From assembly GCA_027405735.1 (NCBI GenBank), contig JAPEHQ010000006.1:2480001-2544000 (forward strand): a stretch of 64,000 bases of DNA, read 5' to 3'. The position numbers and the translations under genes were made by a program. Of the stretch, positions 48,043 through 58,044 are shown piece by piece. This DNA comes from Mucor racemosus. Its lineage: Eukaryota > Mucoromycota > Mucoromycetes > Mucorales > Mucoraceae. The notes beneath the pieces are model-generated. The model saw only the letters and a program-made list of their open reading frames with translations, did not search any database and had not been told where the DNA came from. Numbering within the stretch: the stretch's first letter is position 1; each line of letters opens with the position of its first letter.

Positions 48043-51000
48043 ATGTCCAACCCTAACTCAACTGCTTCTTCTCCTAACGCTGGTGATTTGCCTGTCGGTG
48101 GTGTAACTATGTCTGGTGAAGATGTTAATTCATCTGGTAGTAATTCCAAGATCTCTGGTGGTGATGTTGCTGTACCTATTAGTAGTCCAATTGTTCAAGA
48201 TATTAATGAATTATCAAGAATCCATTTGGGAAGTGATTCCGAACAAGGAAGTACTGGGTCAATTGATAGCATGGATGTAGAAATGAATGAAGTGAATTTT
48301 TCTCCCGTGGCCTCTCCCATTCGGAATCCAGTTGATGTCGCTAAAAAGTTAGTAGCCAAGCGGGATCAATACATGGCTTTGCTAACTGACATGATTTCGG
48401 GAACTGAGCTTGACAATGAAAAGGGACAACATCATATTTCGGAAATGAGAATCAAAATCGAGGAAATGAATCGATTAATTTCGACTATCAAGCATTCTGT
48501 AAAGTTATCTGGGGACAGGGTAGCTGCTTCGATTAACGGTGGTGCAAGTGACAACAACAATGGAATTTCCTTGTCGAAAAGAGACTTACCAAAATTTCAG
48601 TTAAAATCTGGTATGAAGTACTTTGCTGGTGAAGAGTCGTACGAGTCAGTATTCCATTTTCTAAGAATCTTCGAGAAGGTGATTAGCTCATCTGGTCAAG
48701 GAATAGAACAGGTGTGGAAGCGTTATTTACCATTGACTATACCATATGAATTTGATCTCTGGTTGAATGAAGAGCTGCTCAAGGCTAATTCATGGAAGGA
48801 AGCTGGGGAAGTAATGGCAAAAAAGTTCAACAATTCGCTATTGAGGTTGAATGCAAGAAGAGCAGTTCAATCAGCTACCATGGAAGGTGGAGAAACAACA
48901 GAACATTATTACAACAGGTTTGCTAGATCGGCAATGGAGGCGGGTTATGCTGCAAATGATACTTCGGTGGCGGATGCATTTTTGAATGGTTTCCCCAATG
49001 AATGGCAAATTCAAATTACCACCCTCTTGTGTACGTCATATCCAACTCTCACAGCTTGGACTTCTGGCCAAGTGTTCACCTGTGCATTAAACATCCTTGG
49101 TAATAGCAAGTGCCCTTTGACCATTGTCGGGAGAGCAGATGGTGGTCGAAACAGCAATAGTAATAATAATTATCCCAACAAGGGTGAACGTGGTGGCAGT
49201 GATCGTGATGGTCGTAGTGGTCGTGGTGGTCGTGGTGGTCATCATACTCAAGTAAATAATAGCCGTTCTTTTGGTGATGAAAGAAAAGGTATAAATTATT
49301 CTGGAAGTACCAAGTATTTGGGAAAAAAGAATGTACCAAGGCTGGCCACTGGTAATGAACCTTGTACTCATTGTGGTAAAATATGGTTCCAGGGGCACAA
49401 ATGTCGTGAGTTCTACGAGAACAAGCGCTTAAAAGTATTATCAATTAAAAGAATGAAGAGACGCAACAGACACCACAACAAAAAGAATCGTCGAGACAAT
49501 GATAATAATGAAAATGATAATGATATTGATAAACGCGGCAGTGATGCTGAGCAAAGTAATTGGTTTCGACAAGCTGTAGAGAACAGTAGTGATTGTAAGC
49601 CTAAAGAAAAAACAAATCATAAGTTTAATCTAATAACACCTTTGCTTATTAATGATACTAGGATCCTTGGAAAAGTCGACCCTGGTAGTGATATTAGTAT
49701 AATCAATAAAAGTATTTTAAATAAAAAGTTTTCAAATATAAAAAACATAAAGGCTTTGGGGGGTTACCTCATGTTTCTTGGGAATAACAATGATGGAAGT
49801 CCTAATAGTACAAAGCGAATTGGCACAACTGAACCATTGAAAGTTACATACATGAATGGTATTACCTTTAAACATTCGTTTGAGATAATCGAATTTAATG
49901 ATGAAATGGCAGAAGAGTTTGATGTTCTTTTAGGCGTCGATATTCTTCCTCTTTTAAACATTTATTTGAGCGGTGTTGCTCATAAATGGCCGGACCATCC
50001 GGACAAAGAAATAGAACAATTCAAAAATATCAATTATGATACTGATAATGCTTATGATCCTGAAAATGCTAATTATGGAACCTTGGATGAACGAAAATTA
50101 CTTATGAAGCAAATTGAAAAAGCCCTAAATAATAATAAGGAAATTCCTCCTGATGCTGTTTGTACAATGCCAGAGAGTGAAGTACATATACCCATATCAA
50201 ATCCAAAAGATTGTTATGTACGACAATATCCCTTAGCAATAAATGCTTACAAAGAAATTGATAAACAAATCAAGGAATGGTTAGAGAACAAAATTGTGGA
50301 AAGGTGCAAACCTTCTTCTGTATTTCATTCGCCCTTACTTGCTGTAGGAAAGAAGGATGAAAATAACAATGTTACGAAATTGCGTATTTGCTGTGATTTG
50401 CGAAAAATTAATGCGGCAATTGATGACAATTACCATGAAAACCTTGCTGTGCCAAAAATTCATGAAATTTTCGAAAGAGTGTCGGCTAATGCACGTATAA
50501 TAAGTAAAATTGACTTACACCAGGCATACTATTCCTATGGTGTAAATGTTGAGTCGAGAAATGCCTTAATATTTAGTCATAATGGACTTTATTATAGATG
50601 GTCTCGAGCACCTTTCGGTTTAAAATTTATGAGTTCATTGTTTGTTAAAAATATGTCCATATTATTGGAGGGAATTCAACAAGAACTACATTATGAAATG
50701 GAAAAACTAAATCAATTAAAAATTAAGGGTCCTGCAAAGATAACAAATGATCTCAATCACCCAATTGTTTATGGTGGAGTAGAGCACTATATTGATGATG
50801 TAGTCTTATACTCTAGAGATATAAAAAGCCATATCATATTGATCAATCTAGTTATAAATAGGCTAACAAACGTGAATTTACGGATTAACGTGGCTAAATG
50901 TGCATGGTTTCAAACTTCTGTCTTTTTATTAGGATTTGTAGTTGGACCAGGTATACAAAAGATTGACATGAGACGATTATCTAATATCGACACATGGCAA

Positions 51001-53187
51001 ATTCCCAAAACAGCTAAACAAGTTAGAAGTATTATGGGGGTAATTAGTCATTTAAGAGATTATTGCCCAATGCTTTCTAAAGTTGCAGAACCCATTGATA
51101 AATTACGAAATGACAAAGATGTAAAAAATAATTGGACACAATTACATACTGATCGCTTCAATGCGATAAAACAAATTTTGCAATCAAATCAAATACTTCA
51201 TGCTCCAAACCTAAACGAAAAAATGTACTTGCAAGGAGATGCTTCCGTATATGGAATTGCCGCTTGTTTATATCAAAAAGACCCCTTAGGTCGTATTAAA
51301 CATATTGGTTTTGTGAGTAAATCTTTGAATCAAGCTGAACGTAATTGGTCAACCAATCGTCGAGAATGCGCTGCAATCGTATTTGGTTTTGTGAAATTCA
51401 AATCAGTATTGTGGGGTCATCCAAACATTGAAGTGTTAACTGATCATTTGGCTTTAACTTTCATGTTTACTTCGACTGGTCTAAATAGCACATTACAAAG
51501 TTACTTGGAAATTCTTGGAGAATATAGCTTTACTATTTCGCATGTCAAAGGAATAAACAATGTATTATGTGATGCTTTGTCTCGCATTTATCCTCCAATT
51601 GAAGAGGACAAGCTATTAGAAAATGAAAATGATAGACAAATCAAGAAATTACAAAAACTCATTTTAATTAAAAGAGCATCCAATAATAAAAAAGAGTTAG
51701 TTAAAGAAACAACTTTCTATGCTCAAGATGTGAATCTAAATGTACTAGCTATCAAATTAAATAGCAAGGAATTCAAATCTAAAACCACTGATTATGTGTG
51801 TCCTCCCGTAAAAGAACGTGCACAAATAATAAAAGATGCTCATGAGTTGGGTCATTTTGGTGAAGCCTCTGTTATTGACCATATCCATACATATCATGGC
51901 TTGCACTGGACATCTATCTATTCAGATTGTAAAGAAATTTTAAAATCTTGTCGTGAATGTGCTCAACATAACATTACCAGAAAAGGATTTAACCCTGCAA
52001 AAAGCATCGTCAGTTTTGACGCAATGGATTTCTGTGCCTTTGATCTTTTAGGACCATTGCCTGCCACAGATAAAGGGAATATCTATGTTTTAGTTATGAT
52101 TGACCTATGCACACGTTATGTAATCGTTCGTGCACTTCCAAACAAAAATAGTAGTACGATAGCACAAGCAATTTTGAATATTTTCGGGGACTATGGCGTA
52201 GCCTTGTCCGTACAGTTAACGGATAATGGAAAAGAATTTCGGTGCATGTTGATGAACCACTTTGCAAAGACCTTATCCATCAAACACAATTATTCATTAC
52301 CTTATTATAAACAATCAAACGGCAGCTGCGAAAACGCTGTGAAAAATGTTACACAAACCTTAAGAAAAATGTGTGGAAACGATACCCATAATTGGGATGA
52401 TCGTCTTGCTATCTGTCAACTTGTCATTAATATGAAAGTTAAACAAAGAACTGGTAGTACTCCTTTTAGTTTGATGTTTGCACGCCAAGTCAATACTAAT
52501 AGAGAAGTCGAAAAATTAAATTTAAATGGTCGTAAAGCCTTGACCGTTGAAGAATTGGAAAAAAGGGTCGAATACATGAATGACATTGTCTTCCCTGCAA
52601 TTCAAGAACGTACAAAACTCTTAGCGGAAGAATACAGCAAAAAATTGGACAAAAAGCGATATATCCTTGAAGATATACCTTTTGATTCAGCTGTCATGGT
52701 TCGCCTACCTGAAGGTCGCCAATCTAAATTAGCTCCTTTATACGCAGGACCTTATATTGTCGTTCGACGTACTATGGCTGGCAACTATATATTAAAAGAT
52801 GAGACCAATGAATTGCTCCATCGCGAGTATACTCCATCTGAATTAAAGCTCGTCAATATTGATGAAACCGCTTTAGAAAGTGAATATTTTGAAGTCGAAG
52901 ACATCCGAGATCATCGTACCCGAAAAGATGGTGTGATTGAATATCTCGTGAAATGGTCAGGTTATTCTGACAGAGAAAACGAATATATTACAGAGGATTT
53001 ATTTTCTACACCTCTACCCATCAAAAAATATTGGGAAAAGATTCGTCGCATTAAAGACTCACAAAAACAACGGGTAAATAAAAATAATTCCACTACCAAA
53101 AATACAAATCGCTCCATTGGAAAAAGATCAAATGATGATCAAAACAATTCTCAACAGAAAGATACCAAAAGACATAAAAAGGCATAA
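48043..53187 (+). CDS. Gag-Pol polyprotein of Ty3/gypsy chromovirus
   Basis: A single 1714-residue ORF without a gag/pol frameshift. Gag lies at about 190-345 and ends in an RGG/Asn-rich tail. A zinc knuckle of CX2CX7HXC form has Cys441, Cys444, His452 and Cys454. The aspartic protease has Asp546 in 'VDPGSDISIIN', with Pro where families have Thr or Ser. The reverse transcriptase has YIDD at 916-919. RNase H starts near Asp1066 ('GDASVYGIAA'). Integrase has an HHCC finger (from His1267, 'HELGHFG') and a DDE triad Asp1334, Asp1394, Glu1430; the last two are 35 residues apart, the usual spacing. A C-terminal chromodomain starts at about 1616 ('FEVEDIRDH...YLVKWSGYSDRENEY') and in this clade directs integration to chromatin marks. 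The first ATG, 48 nt after the LTR, is the start. Confidence 0.97.
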   Translation: MSNPNSTASSPNAGDLPVGGVTMSGEDVNSSGSNSKISGGDVAVPISSPIVQDINELSRIHLGSDSEQGSTGSIDSMDVEMNEVNFSPVASPIRNPVDVAKKLVAKRDQYMALLTDMISGTELDNEKGQHHISEMRIKIEEMNRLISTIKHSVKLSGDRVAASINGGASDNNNGISLSKRDLPKFQLKSGMKYFAGEESYESVFHFLRIFEKVISSSGQGIEQVWKRYLPLTIPYEFDLWLNEELLKANSWKEAGEVMAKKFNNSLLRLNARRAVQSATMEGGETTEHYYNRFARSAMEAGYAANDTSVADAFLNGFPNEWQIQITTLLCTSYPTLTAWTSGQVFTCALNILGNSKCPLTIVGRADGGRNSNSNNNYPNKGERGGSDRDGRSGRGGRGGHHTQVNNSRSFGDERKGINYSGSTKYLGKKNVPRLATGNEPCTHCGKIWFQGHKCREFYENKRLKVLSIKRMKRRNRHHNKKNRRDNDNNENDNDIDKRGSDAEQSNWFRQAVENSSDCKPKEKTNHKFNLITPLLINDTRILGKVDPGSDISIINKSILNKKFSNIKNIKALGGYLMFLGNNNDGSPNSTKRIGTTEPLKVTYMNGITFKHSFEIIEFNDEMAEEFDVLLGVDILPLLNIYLSGVAHKWPDHPDKEIEQFKNINYDTDNAYDPENANYGTLDERKLLMKQIEKALNNNKEIPPDAVCTMPESEVHIPISNPKDCYVRQYPLAINAYKEIDKQIKEWLENKIVERCKPSSVFHSPLLAVGKKDENNNVTKLRICCDLRKINAAIDDNYHENLAVPKIHEIFERVSANARIISKIDLHQAYYSYGVNVESRNALIFSHNGLYYRWSRAPFGLKFMSSLFVKNMSILLEGIQQELHYEMEKLNQLKIKGPAKITNDLNHPIVYGGVEHYIDDVVLYSRDIKSHIILINLVINRLTNVNLRINVAKCAWFQTSVFLLGFVVGPGIQKIDMRRLSNIDTWQIPKTAKQVRSIMGVISHLRDYCPMLSKVAEPIDKLRNDKDVKNNWTQLHTDRFNAIKQILQSNQILHAPNLNEKMYLQGDASVYGIAACLYQKDPLGRIKHIGFVSKSLNQAERNWSTNRRECAAIVFGFVKFKSVLWGHPNIEVLTDHLALTFMFTSTGLNSTLQSYLEILGEYSFTISHVKGINNVLCDALSRIYPPIEEDKLLENENDRQIKKLQKLILIKRASNNKKELVKETTFYAQDVNLNVLAIKLNSKEFKSKTTDYVCPPVKERAQIIKDAHELGHFGEASVIDHIHTYHGLHWTSIYSDCKEILKSCRECAQHNITRKGFNPAKSIVSFDAMDFCAFDLLGPLPATDKGNIYVLVMIDLCTRYVIVRALPNKNSSTIAQAILNIFGDYGVALSVQLTDNGKEFRCMLMNHFAKTLSIKHNYSLPYYKQSNGSCENAVKNVTQTLRKMCGNDTHNWDDRLAICQLVINMKVKQRTGSTPFSLMFARQVNTNREVEKLNLNGRKALTVEELEKRVEYMNDIVFPAIQERTKLLAEEYSKKLDKKRYILEDIPFDSAVMVRLPEGRQSKLAPLYAGPYIVVRRTMAGNYILKDETNELLHREYTPSELKLVNIDETALESEYFEVEDIRDHRTRKDGVIEYLVKWSGYSDRENEYITEDLFSTPLPIKKYWEKIRRIKDSQKQRVNKNNSTTKNTNRSIGKRSNDDQNNSQQKDTKRHKKA

Positions 53188-53420
53188 TCGTTATATTTTA
53201 TTTTTTTCGCTGGAACACAACAAAAACAAAAGACAGCTTTATTTTTTACTTAACCAATAAACGATATATGTACCATCATATAAACTTTATAACCTTAAAT
53301 ATTTATTCGAGATGATACTCTACAAATTTCAATTACGCATGCATAATATATTTCTTAATAATCCTATACATACTATATGCAATCACCTTTTTGTACTACA
53401 AAAAGCTTGACTGGGGAGAG
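53188..53420 (+). other. Gypsy 3' leader to the 3' LTR with polypurine tract
   Basis: 233 nt between the gag-pol stop and the 3' LTR, closing with CTGGGGAGAG (53411-53420) directly against the LTR. This is the expected plus-strand primer (polypurine tract). Confidence 0.8.
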
Positions 53421-54078
53421 TGCAATGAAATGACACGTTTTATAGACCAAAGTTGCCATTGTCATTTTAGAAAAATAACTGATCTCGATTCGTACCTGAA
53501 TCTCGCTCCATAAGGACTGAGTTCCAATCAGATCCCAATAAGCATTACGAGGAAACTCTATATTGCTGGTGCCTGTAAAAGGAAGTATTCCTGATCAAAA
53601 TACAACCTTCTACAACACGACACCTATGATATAAAGCTGTACTTATGTTGCATTAATAAAATATTCCAAAACTCCTGCTCATAAAAACGCAGTTGCAGTA
53701 ATTCTAGATAAGGAATTACATCCCATAAAAATAAGCTCAGTTGCATTTTAAATTATAACTGGAATGTTGAAAGATCAACATCCATCTAATGATATTCTAT
53801 CATATCAAACAAAGTATCAACATCTCAACCAAGTATCTTATAAAAGAATGTCAATAAAAGACATTATGATTGAACACCTGTAAAATAGGCATCAACACAC
53901 AAACATCCACTATTTTACAATTCCTATAAATATAGCATACTTTATGAAGATATCATTCTTTTTCTTCAGATTTCTTTTAATCGCAATAAAACCGTGGAAA
54001 GACTATAATTGTATTTATCAACGCTTTTATTTTTTATTTTATTTTTTATTTTTATAAAATTACTTCAATTTTATTGCA
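53421..54078 (+). repeat. 3' LTR of the gypsy element
   Basis: 658 bp. Read base by base against 47337-47994 it shows no difference by eye. It ends TTTATTGCA just before the ATGAG duplication. Confidence 0.95.
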
Positions 54079-54541
54079 ATGAGTCATTAAACAATTTTGA
54101 TTTTTTGATCATTTTCTGATGGATTTGTAAAATCAATTTTGAAACCCAGTTACCATAGGGTCAAGCTGTAATATGAGCTATTATTTTGATTATCTCGACA
54201 AAAAATTAATATTTTTTGCCGAAAGAAAAAATGCAAAGTAGCTCAGAGTTGGATCTATTTTGTAAATATAAAAAATTAATACCTCAATTTAGGTGCTCAC
54301 TTTTGTATAATCAATTTTAGGTAAATCTCGGGCAATTCTGGTCAATTTTGGTCAATATTTGGCCAGTGCACTTATATTCTGATATTAATATTTTTATTTT
54401 CCGAGAAATATCAATAACCTATAGAGTGAAAGTACATCTTATTTGAAGATTTGACGTAATTCGACTCGATATTAGGCGAAAGCATTCGAAAACATTTGAA
54501 AACATTTAAAAACCATCTGAAAACTGAAGTCTACTTTTTAC
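54079..54541 (+). repeat. R copy 5, right part, up to the palindrome centre
   Basis: It continues the R element from 47336 after removal of the gypsy insertion. It pairs in inverted orientation with 56160-56608 ('AAACATTTGAAAACATTTAA', 'CAATATTTGGCCAGTGCAC', 'TTTTGCCGAAAG'). The similarity ends at 'CTTTTTAC' (about 54541), the inner edge of the left arm. Confidence 0.85.
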
Positions 54542-54659
54542 AACCGTGCAGTGGAATTACATACTATAAAGCTTTATAATAATAAAACAACCTAATTTTC
54601 ATGTGTCACTTATAAAAATACGATACCACTTGAAGTGTGAACAACAATAATAAAAAACG

Positions 54660-55193
54660 TGTCGTCTATTTTCAGGATTGATAAATAATACTTAAAAAAG
54701 AATACAATTAAAAAAGAATGAGTAATGAGTCAGCTCTTCAACTGTATAATAAAAACAAGATATTGTTTATTTAGATATAAAAGTATGGCCTTTTATATCG
54801 ATTTGACATTGAGATTCTGAGGTGTAATTTAAAGCACTATTGAACCATTAGATCTGTTTAACAGTAAGATATGGATTGAAATGGATCAATCATAATTTAA
54901 CCGTTCTTGCAGAGCTTTTTGTGAGTTGTCTTTGAAATGCTGCGCTAAATGTGCTTGGATGTTGATTTGATAGCTACTTGATTGATTAACCGCTGGGATG
55001 AAATAATATGGTGTCATAATTGAGGTCCAAGCGTTCTTGCTTCTTGGTGATTACTGGATTAAACTTGGCACGCTAGGAGTTTTTTATATCCGATATCAAG
55101 ACTTGCACTTCAATACATGTTGTAGTCAATAGACTGTAAGATGTATTGATACTGTAGAAGGTAATAACGTATGATACTAGGTGGAATACAACA
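54660..55193 (-). mobile_element. Solo LTR, 534 bp, same family as 12623-13151
   Basis: Inverted relative to the copy at 12.6 kb. On the plus strand it begins TGTCGTCTATTTTCAGG and ends GGTGGAATACAACA. The candidate flanks, AAACG (54655-54659) and AAATC (55194-55198), do not match fully, so the target duplication has decayed or recombination joined two different LTRs. It lies in the spacer of the palindrome. Confidence 0.82.
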
Positions 55194-55414
55194 AAATCTT
55201 TAGAAATCGTTTGTAATAAACCTTTAGCTGATTATAATCGTATTTCTATCGCTATTATTTTTAATTTTTTTTATTATAATACACAACAACAACATAAGTG
55301 TTTACTGCAAACGGTAAAAAATTGATAACAGAAACCCCATCTCAGCAACTTTTGTGGAACACAGTATATGAGGATATTCACGGAAAAAAAGTATAAACGG
55401 ACAACTAATAGGGA
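55194..55414. other. Spacer between two solo LTRs
   Basis: About 220 bp of noncoding A+T-rich DNA in the centre of the inverted duplication. Nothing recognised. Confidence 0.4.
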
Positions 55415-55634
55415 TGAAATGTCAAAAGAGTCTATATAAATAATCTTGCCAGAATATTACACTTTTATTAACAATACATCCTTTGGATGTATTTATATAC
55501 ATTAATTATAACTATTACTAGGGTTTTACTATCTAAGAATATGATGTAAGTCAATGATCCGCATTGATTTACTGTAACACTAATTATAGACTGTGACCTT
55601 GGATGTAAGACATAGGATGAGTATTGACATAACA
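55415..55634 (+). mobile_element. Solo LTR, 220 bp, same family as 34357-34576
   Basis: It starts TGAAATGTC and ends GACATAACA. The flanks are AGGGA (55410-55414) and AAGGA (55635-55639), a 5-bp duplication with one mismatch. It has the same length as the copy at 34.4 kb and very few substitutions. Confidence 0.86.
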
Positions 55635-55846
55635 AAGGATTCGACTGGATACTACGTAGGTAACGTTAGAGTTTTATTATCAGGTTAAATTCTATTTTTT
55701 GTTGCATTCACCGGGTATTTGTAAGATAATGAACCTTTTGATTTGTAATCCTTATATTATTGTCAAAAAGCCAGCTAACTGGTTTATGATAACATCTTCG
55801 ATTATTCTTATTGTTGTGAATAAAGCAAGATCCGGGAAGCGGAATA

Positions 55847-56121
55847 TGTGCGACATATTCACTTATTGGATTTAGTTATATAAAATAAGCTCAACTTAAA
55901 TGTGCTGTGTTATTACTAATGTAAATAGATTGATCTGACGTAGAATGTCAGAAAGATACTGTATAATCGATCCAATAATGCTGATCTAACGGATAAATGT
56001 AACTTAAAATTTGTATATAAATAGGACAAATTATTGATATTAAATAAAGATTATCTTCAGTTTTTGTGTGTGATTTAATTAACAAATTTCTTTATTAATT
56101 TACACATTTCTTCTTGCTACA
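55847..56121 (+). mobile_element. Possible further solo LTR
   Basis: A TG...CA-bounded stretch (TGTGCGACATATTC to TTCTTGCTACA) has LTR-like spacing of TATAAATAGG (about 56025), AATAAA (about 56043) and a short T-rich tail. AATAT occurs at both edges (55843-55847, 56121-56125) but overlaps the presumed termini, so the ends are not settled. No second copy was found in the window. Confidence 0.35.
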
Positions 56122-56159
56122 ATATTTATCCTAAATCTTGTGCAATTCATAGTTATTCG

Positions 56160-56608
56160 TAAAAAGTAAGTTTCAGTTTTCAGATGGTTTTTAAATGTTT
56201 TCAAATGTTTTCGAATGCTTTCGCCTAATATCGAGTCGAATTACGTCAAATCTTCAAATAAGATGTACTTTCACTCTATAGGTTATTGATATTTCTCGGA
56301 AAATAAAAATATTAATATCAGAATATAAGTGCACTGGCCAAATATTGACCAAAATTGACCAGAATTGCCCGAGATTTACCTAAAATTGATTATACAAAAG
56401 TGAGCACCTAAATTGAGGTATTAATTTTTTATATTTACAAAATAGATCCAACTCTGAGCTACTTTGCATTTTTTCTTTCGGCAAAAAATATTAATTTTTT
56501 GTCGAGATAATCAAAATAATAGCTCATATTACAGCTTGACCCTATGATAACTGGGTTTCAAAATTGATTTTACAAATCCATCAGAAAATGATCAAAAAAT
56601 CAAAATTG
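56160..56608 (-). repeat. R copy 6, inner part; right arm of the inverted duplication
   Basis: Reverse complement of 54079-54541. It ends at the LINE insertion point inside 'AATCAAAATTG'. The rest of the arm resumes at 62432. Its inner edge, like that of the left arm, is at 'GTAAAAAG'. Confidence 0.85.
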
Positions 56609-56831
56609 CAGGTTTCTCCACTATACGTAACTTTTGCATAGTTTGACAAACCACAACATCATTACACCTCTAAACATCTATAACAAAATACAACACCCAA
56701 ACTCTCAGAGCTCCTTAACTCTCAACACAAATACGCGTTCTCTTGACAAGATCCACTCTTCAGTCGGAGACACTGATTTCGAACATCAAACCACTGACCC
56801 ATATCTCATTTTTCACCTTCCAAGAACAACA

Positions 56832-58043
56832 ATGTCTCCCGCAGACAAAACAAAAACCTCTACCAAAAAGCTTTCAGAATCCGTTGCTGCAGCCCCCGTT
56901 GCTCCCATCCGCACGAGGTCGACAACCGCTCCTCCTTCTCTGTCTGATTTCATAACGGCAATTGAATCCAGCATAAACCCCAAGATCGAAACACTTACAA
57001 CGGAATTTCGCACTCACTCAGCTTCTATCGACAACCGAATCCTAGATCTTGAGAATTCCATCGATTTCATCAAAGCTGATTCCGCTGCAACGACCCAACA
57101 AATACAAGATCAATTGTCGTTGATTCTCCAACGTTTAGATCGCGTTGAAAGAGAGAACAATGAACTACGTAACTCTCCATCCAGCGCCACTACCAACCCA
57201 ATGAACTCCGACTTTCCTACACTCGGTACATCCGCCTCTAAACATGCAACACCTCCTACTGTCAACCTCCATGCAGATTCGTCTCCTCAGGCCCAACCCT
57301 CTCGCAAGGGCGGCCTTCGTCTCTTCACCCCGGTCTCGGAAAATCAAGGTTTCCAATATTTGTACCTCCCCCTTCGCGGTCGTAAACCGTTTAAGGAAAT
57401 TCGTGCCGAACTTAAACAAGCACACATTAACTCAGGCTCTGTCATCGACATTCACTACCCATCACCCAAAGTTGTTGCTCTTCTTGTACACAATGACTTT
57501 GCTGAAAAAGCTCTCGAGCTTTTGAAAGCAGAAAACGTACACCCGCTTAAGCACTTCGACCCATTGGACCATAAACATTTAATGAACCCGGAATTCAAGG
57601 ATGCCAACATTGAAGTTAGAACACAACAAATGCAAATGATCTTCGACAAGCAAATCAACCGCACCTTGGATTTCCTGCGCCCACCCGTCAAGTTGGCGGT
57701 GGCCAGGGATTTCCAAAAAAAAGGGTGGATCACTTCGTCCTACCTTGAAGACTTGCTCCACCTTCATGCCAATACTCCATCCCATCCCAACAGTCAACAC
57801 CACTCCAACGCCTTGCTTAATAAGGACGAGGACTTTGACATTGACATGGATCGTAACAAAGGCAATCAAGACCCAAACCAGCCTCAACAAACTCAACAAA
57901 CTCAACAGACTCAACAACAACAACAACAGCAACAACCACAACTGAACCAAGACACACCAATGGACTTCAACGTCGATCTAGTCAACCCAACTACTGCTAC
58001 TCACTCCCTTGCTGGTGGCGGTGAACCAGCCAACAGCAATTAG
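56832..58043 (+). CDS. LINE ORF1 (Gag-like RNA-binding protein)
   Basis: 404 residues from ATG (MSPADK) to TAG. The same frame is open further upstream, without an ATG, to about 56634. After a Ser/Thr/Pro-rich start there is a coiled-coil stretch ('TTQQIQDQLSLILQRLDRVE'). A globular region with an RRM-like pattern ('GFQYLYLPLRGRKPFKEIRAE', 'VVALLVHNDFAEKALELL') follows, and then a Gln-rich tail. L1-type ORF1 proteins trimerise by the coiled coil and bind the element RNA. The RRM-like assignment is my inference. The stop TAG is followed by one G and then the ORF2 ATG. Confidence 0.82.
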   Translation: MSPADKTKTSTKKLSESVAAAPVAPIRTRSTTAPPSLSDFITAIESSINPKIETLTTEFRTHSASIDNRILDLENSIDFIKADSAATTQQIQDQLSLILQRLDRVERENNELRNSPSSATTNPMNSDFPTLGTSASKHATPPTVNLHADSSPQAQPSRKGGLRLFTPVSENQGFQYLYLPLRGRKPFKEIRAELKQAHINSGSVIDIHYPSPKVVALLVHNDFAEKALELLKAENVHPLKHFDPLDHKHLMNPEFKDANIEVRTQQMQMIFDKQINRTLDFLRPPVKLAVARDFQKKGWITSSYLEDLLHLHANTPSHPNSQHHSNALLNKDEDFDIDMDRNKGNQDPNQPQQTQQTQQTQQQQQQQQPQLNQDTPMDFNVDLVNPTTATHSLAGGGEPANSN

Positions 58044-58044
58044 G

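Larger units (their letters stand above)
47332..54083 (+). mobile_element. Complete Ty3/gypsy chromovirus with ATGAG target duplications
   Basis: The element (47337-54078 without duplications) has two 658-bp LTRs, one intact gag-pol ORF, a polypurine tract and a perfect 5-bp target duplication ATGAG (47332-47336, 54079-54083). The uninterrupted target can be read in the other duplication arm at about 62447-62460. LTR identity and the intact ORF mark a very recent insertion that may still be active. Confidence 0.96.

Noticed and set aside
49076..49444. His/Tyr-rich and Thr-rich ORFs antisense to the gypsy gag
   Set aside because: Shadows of the Asn/Gly/Arg-rich gag tail on the opposite strand.
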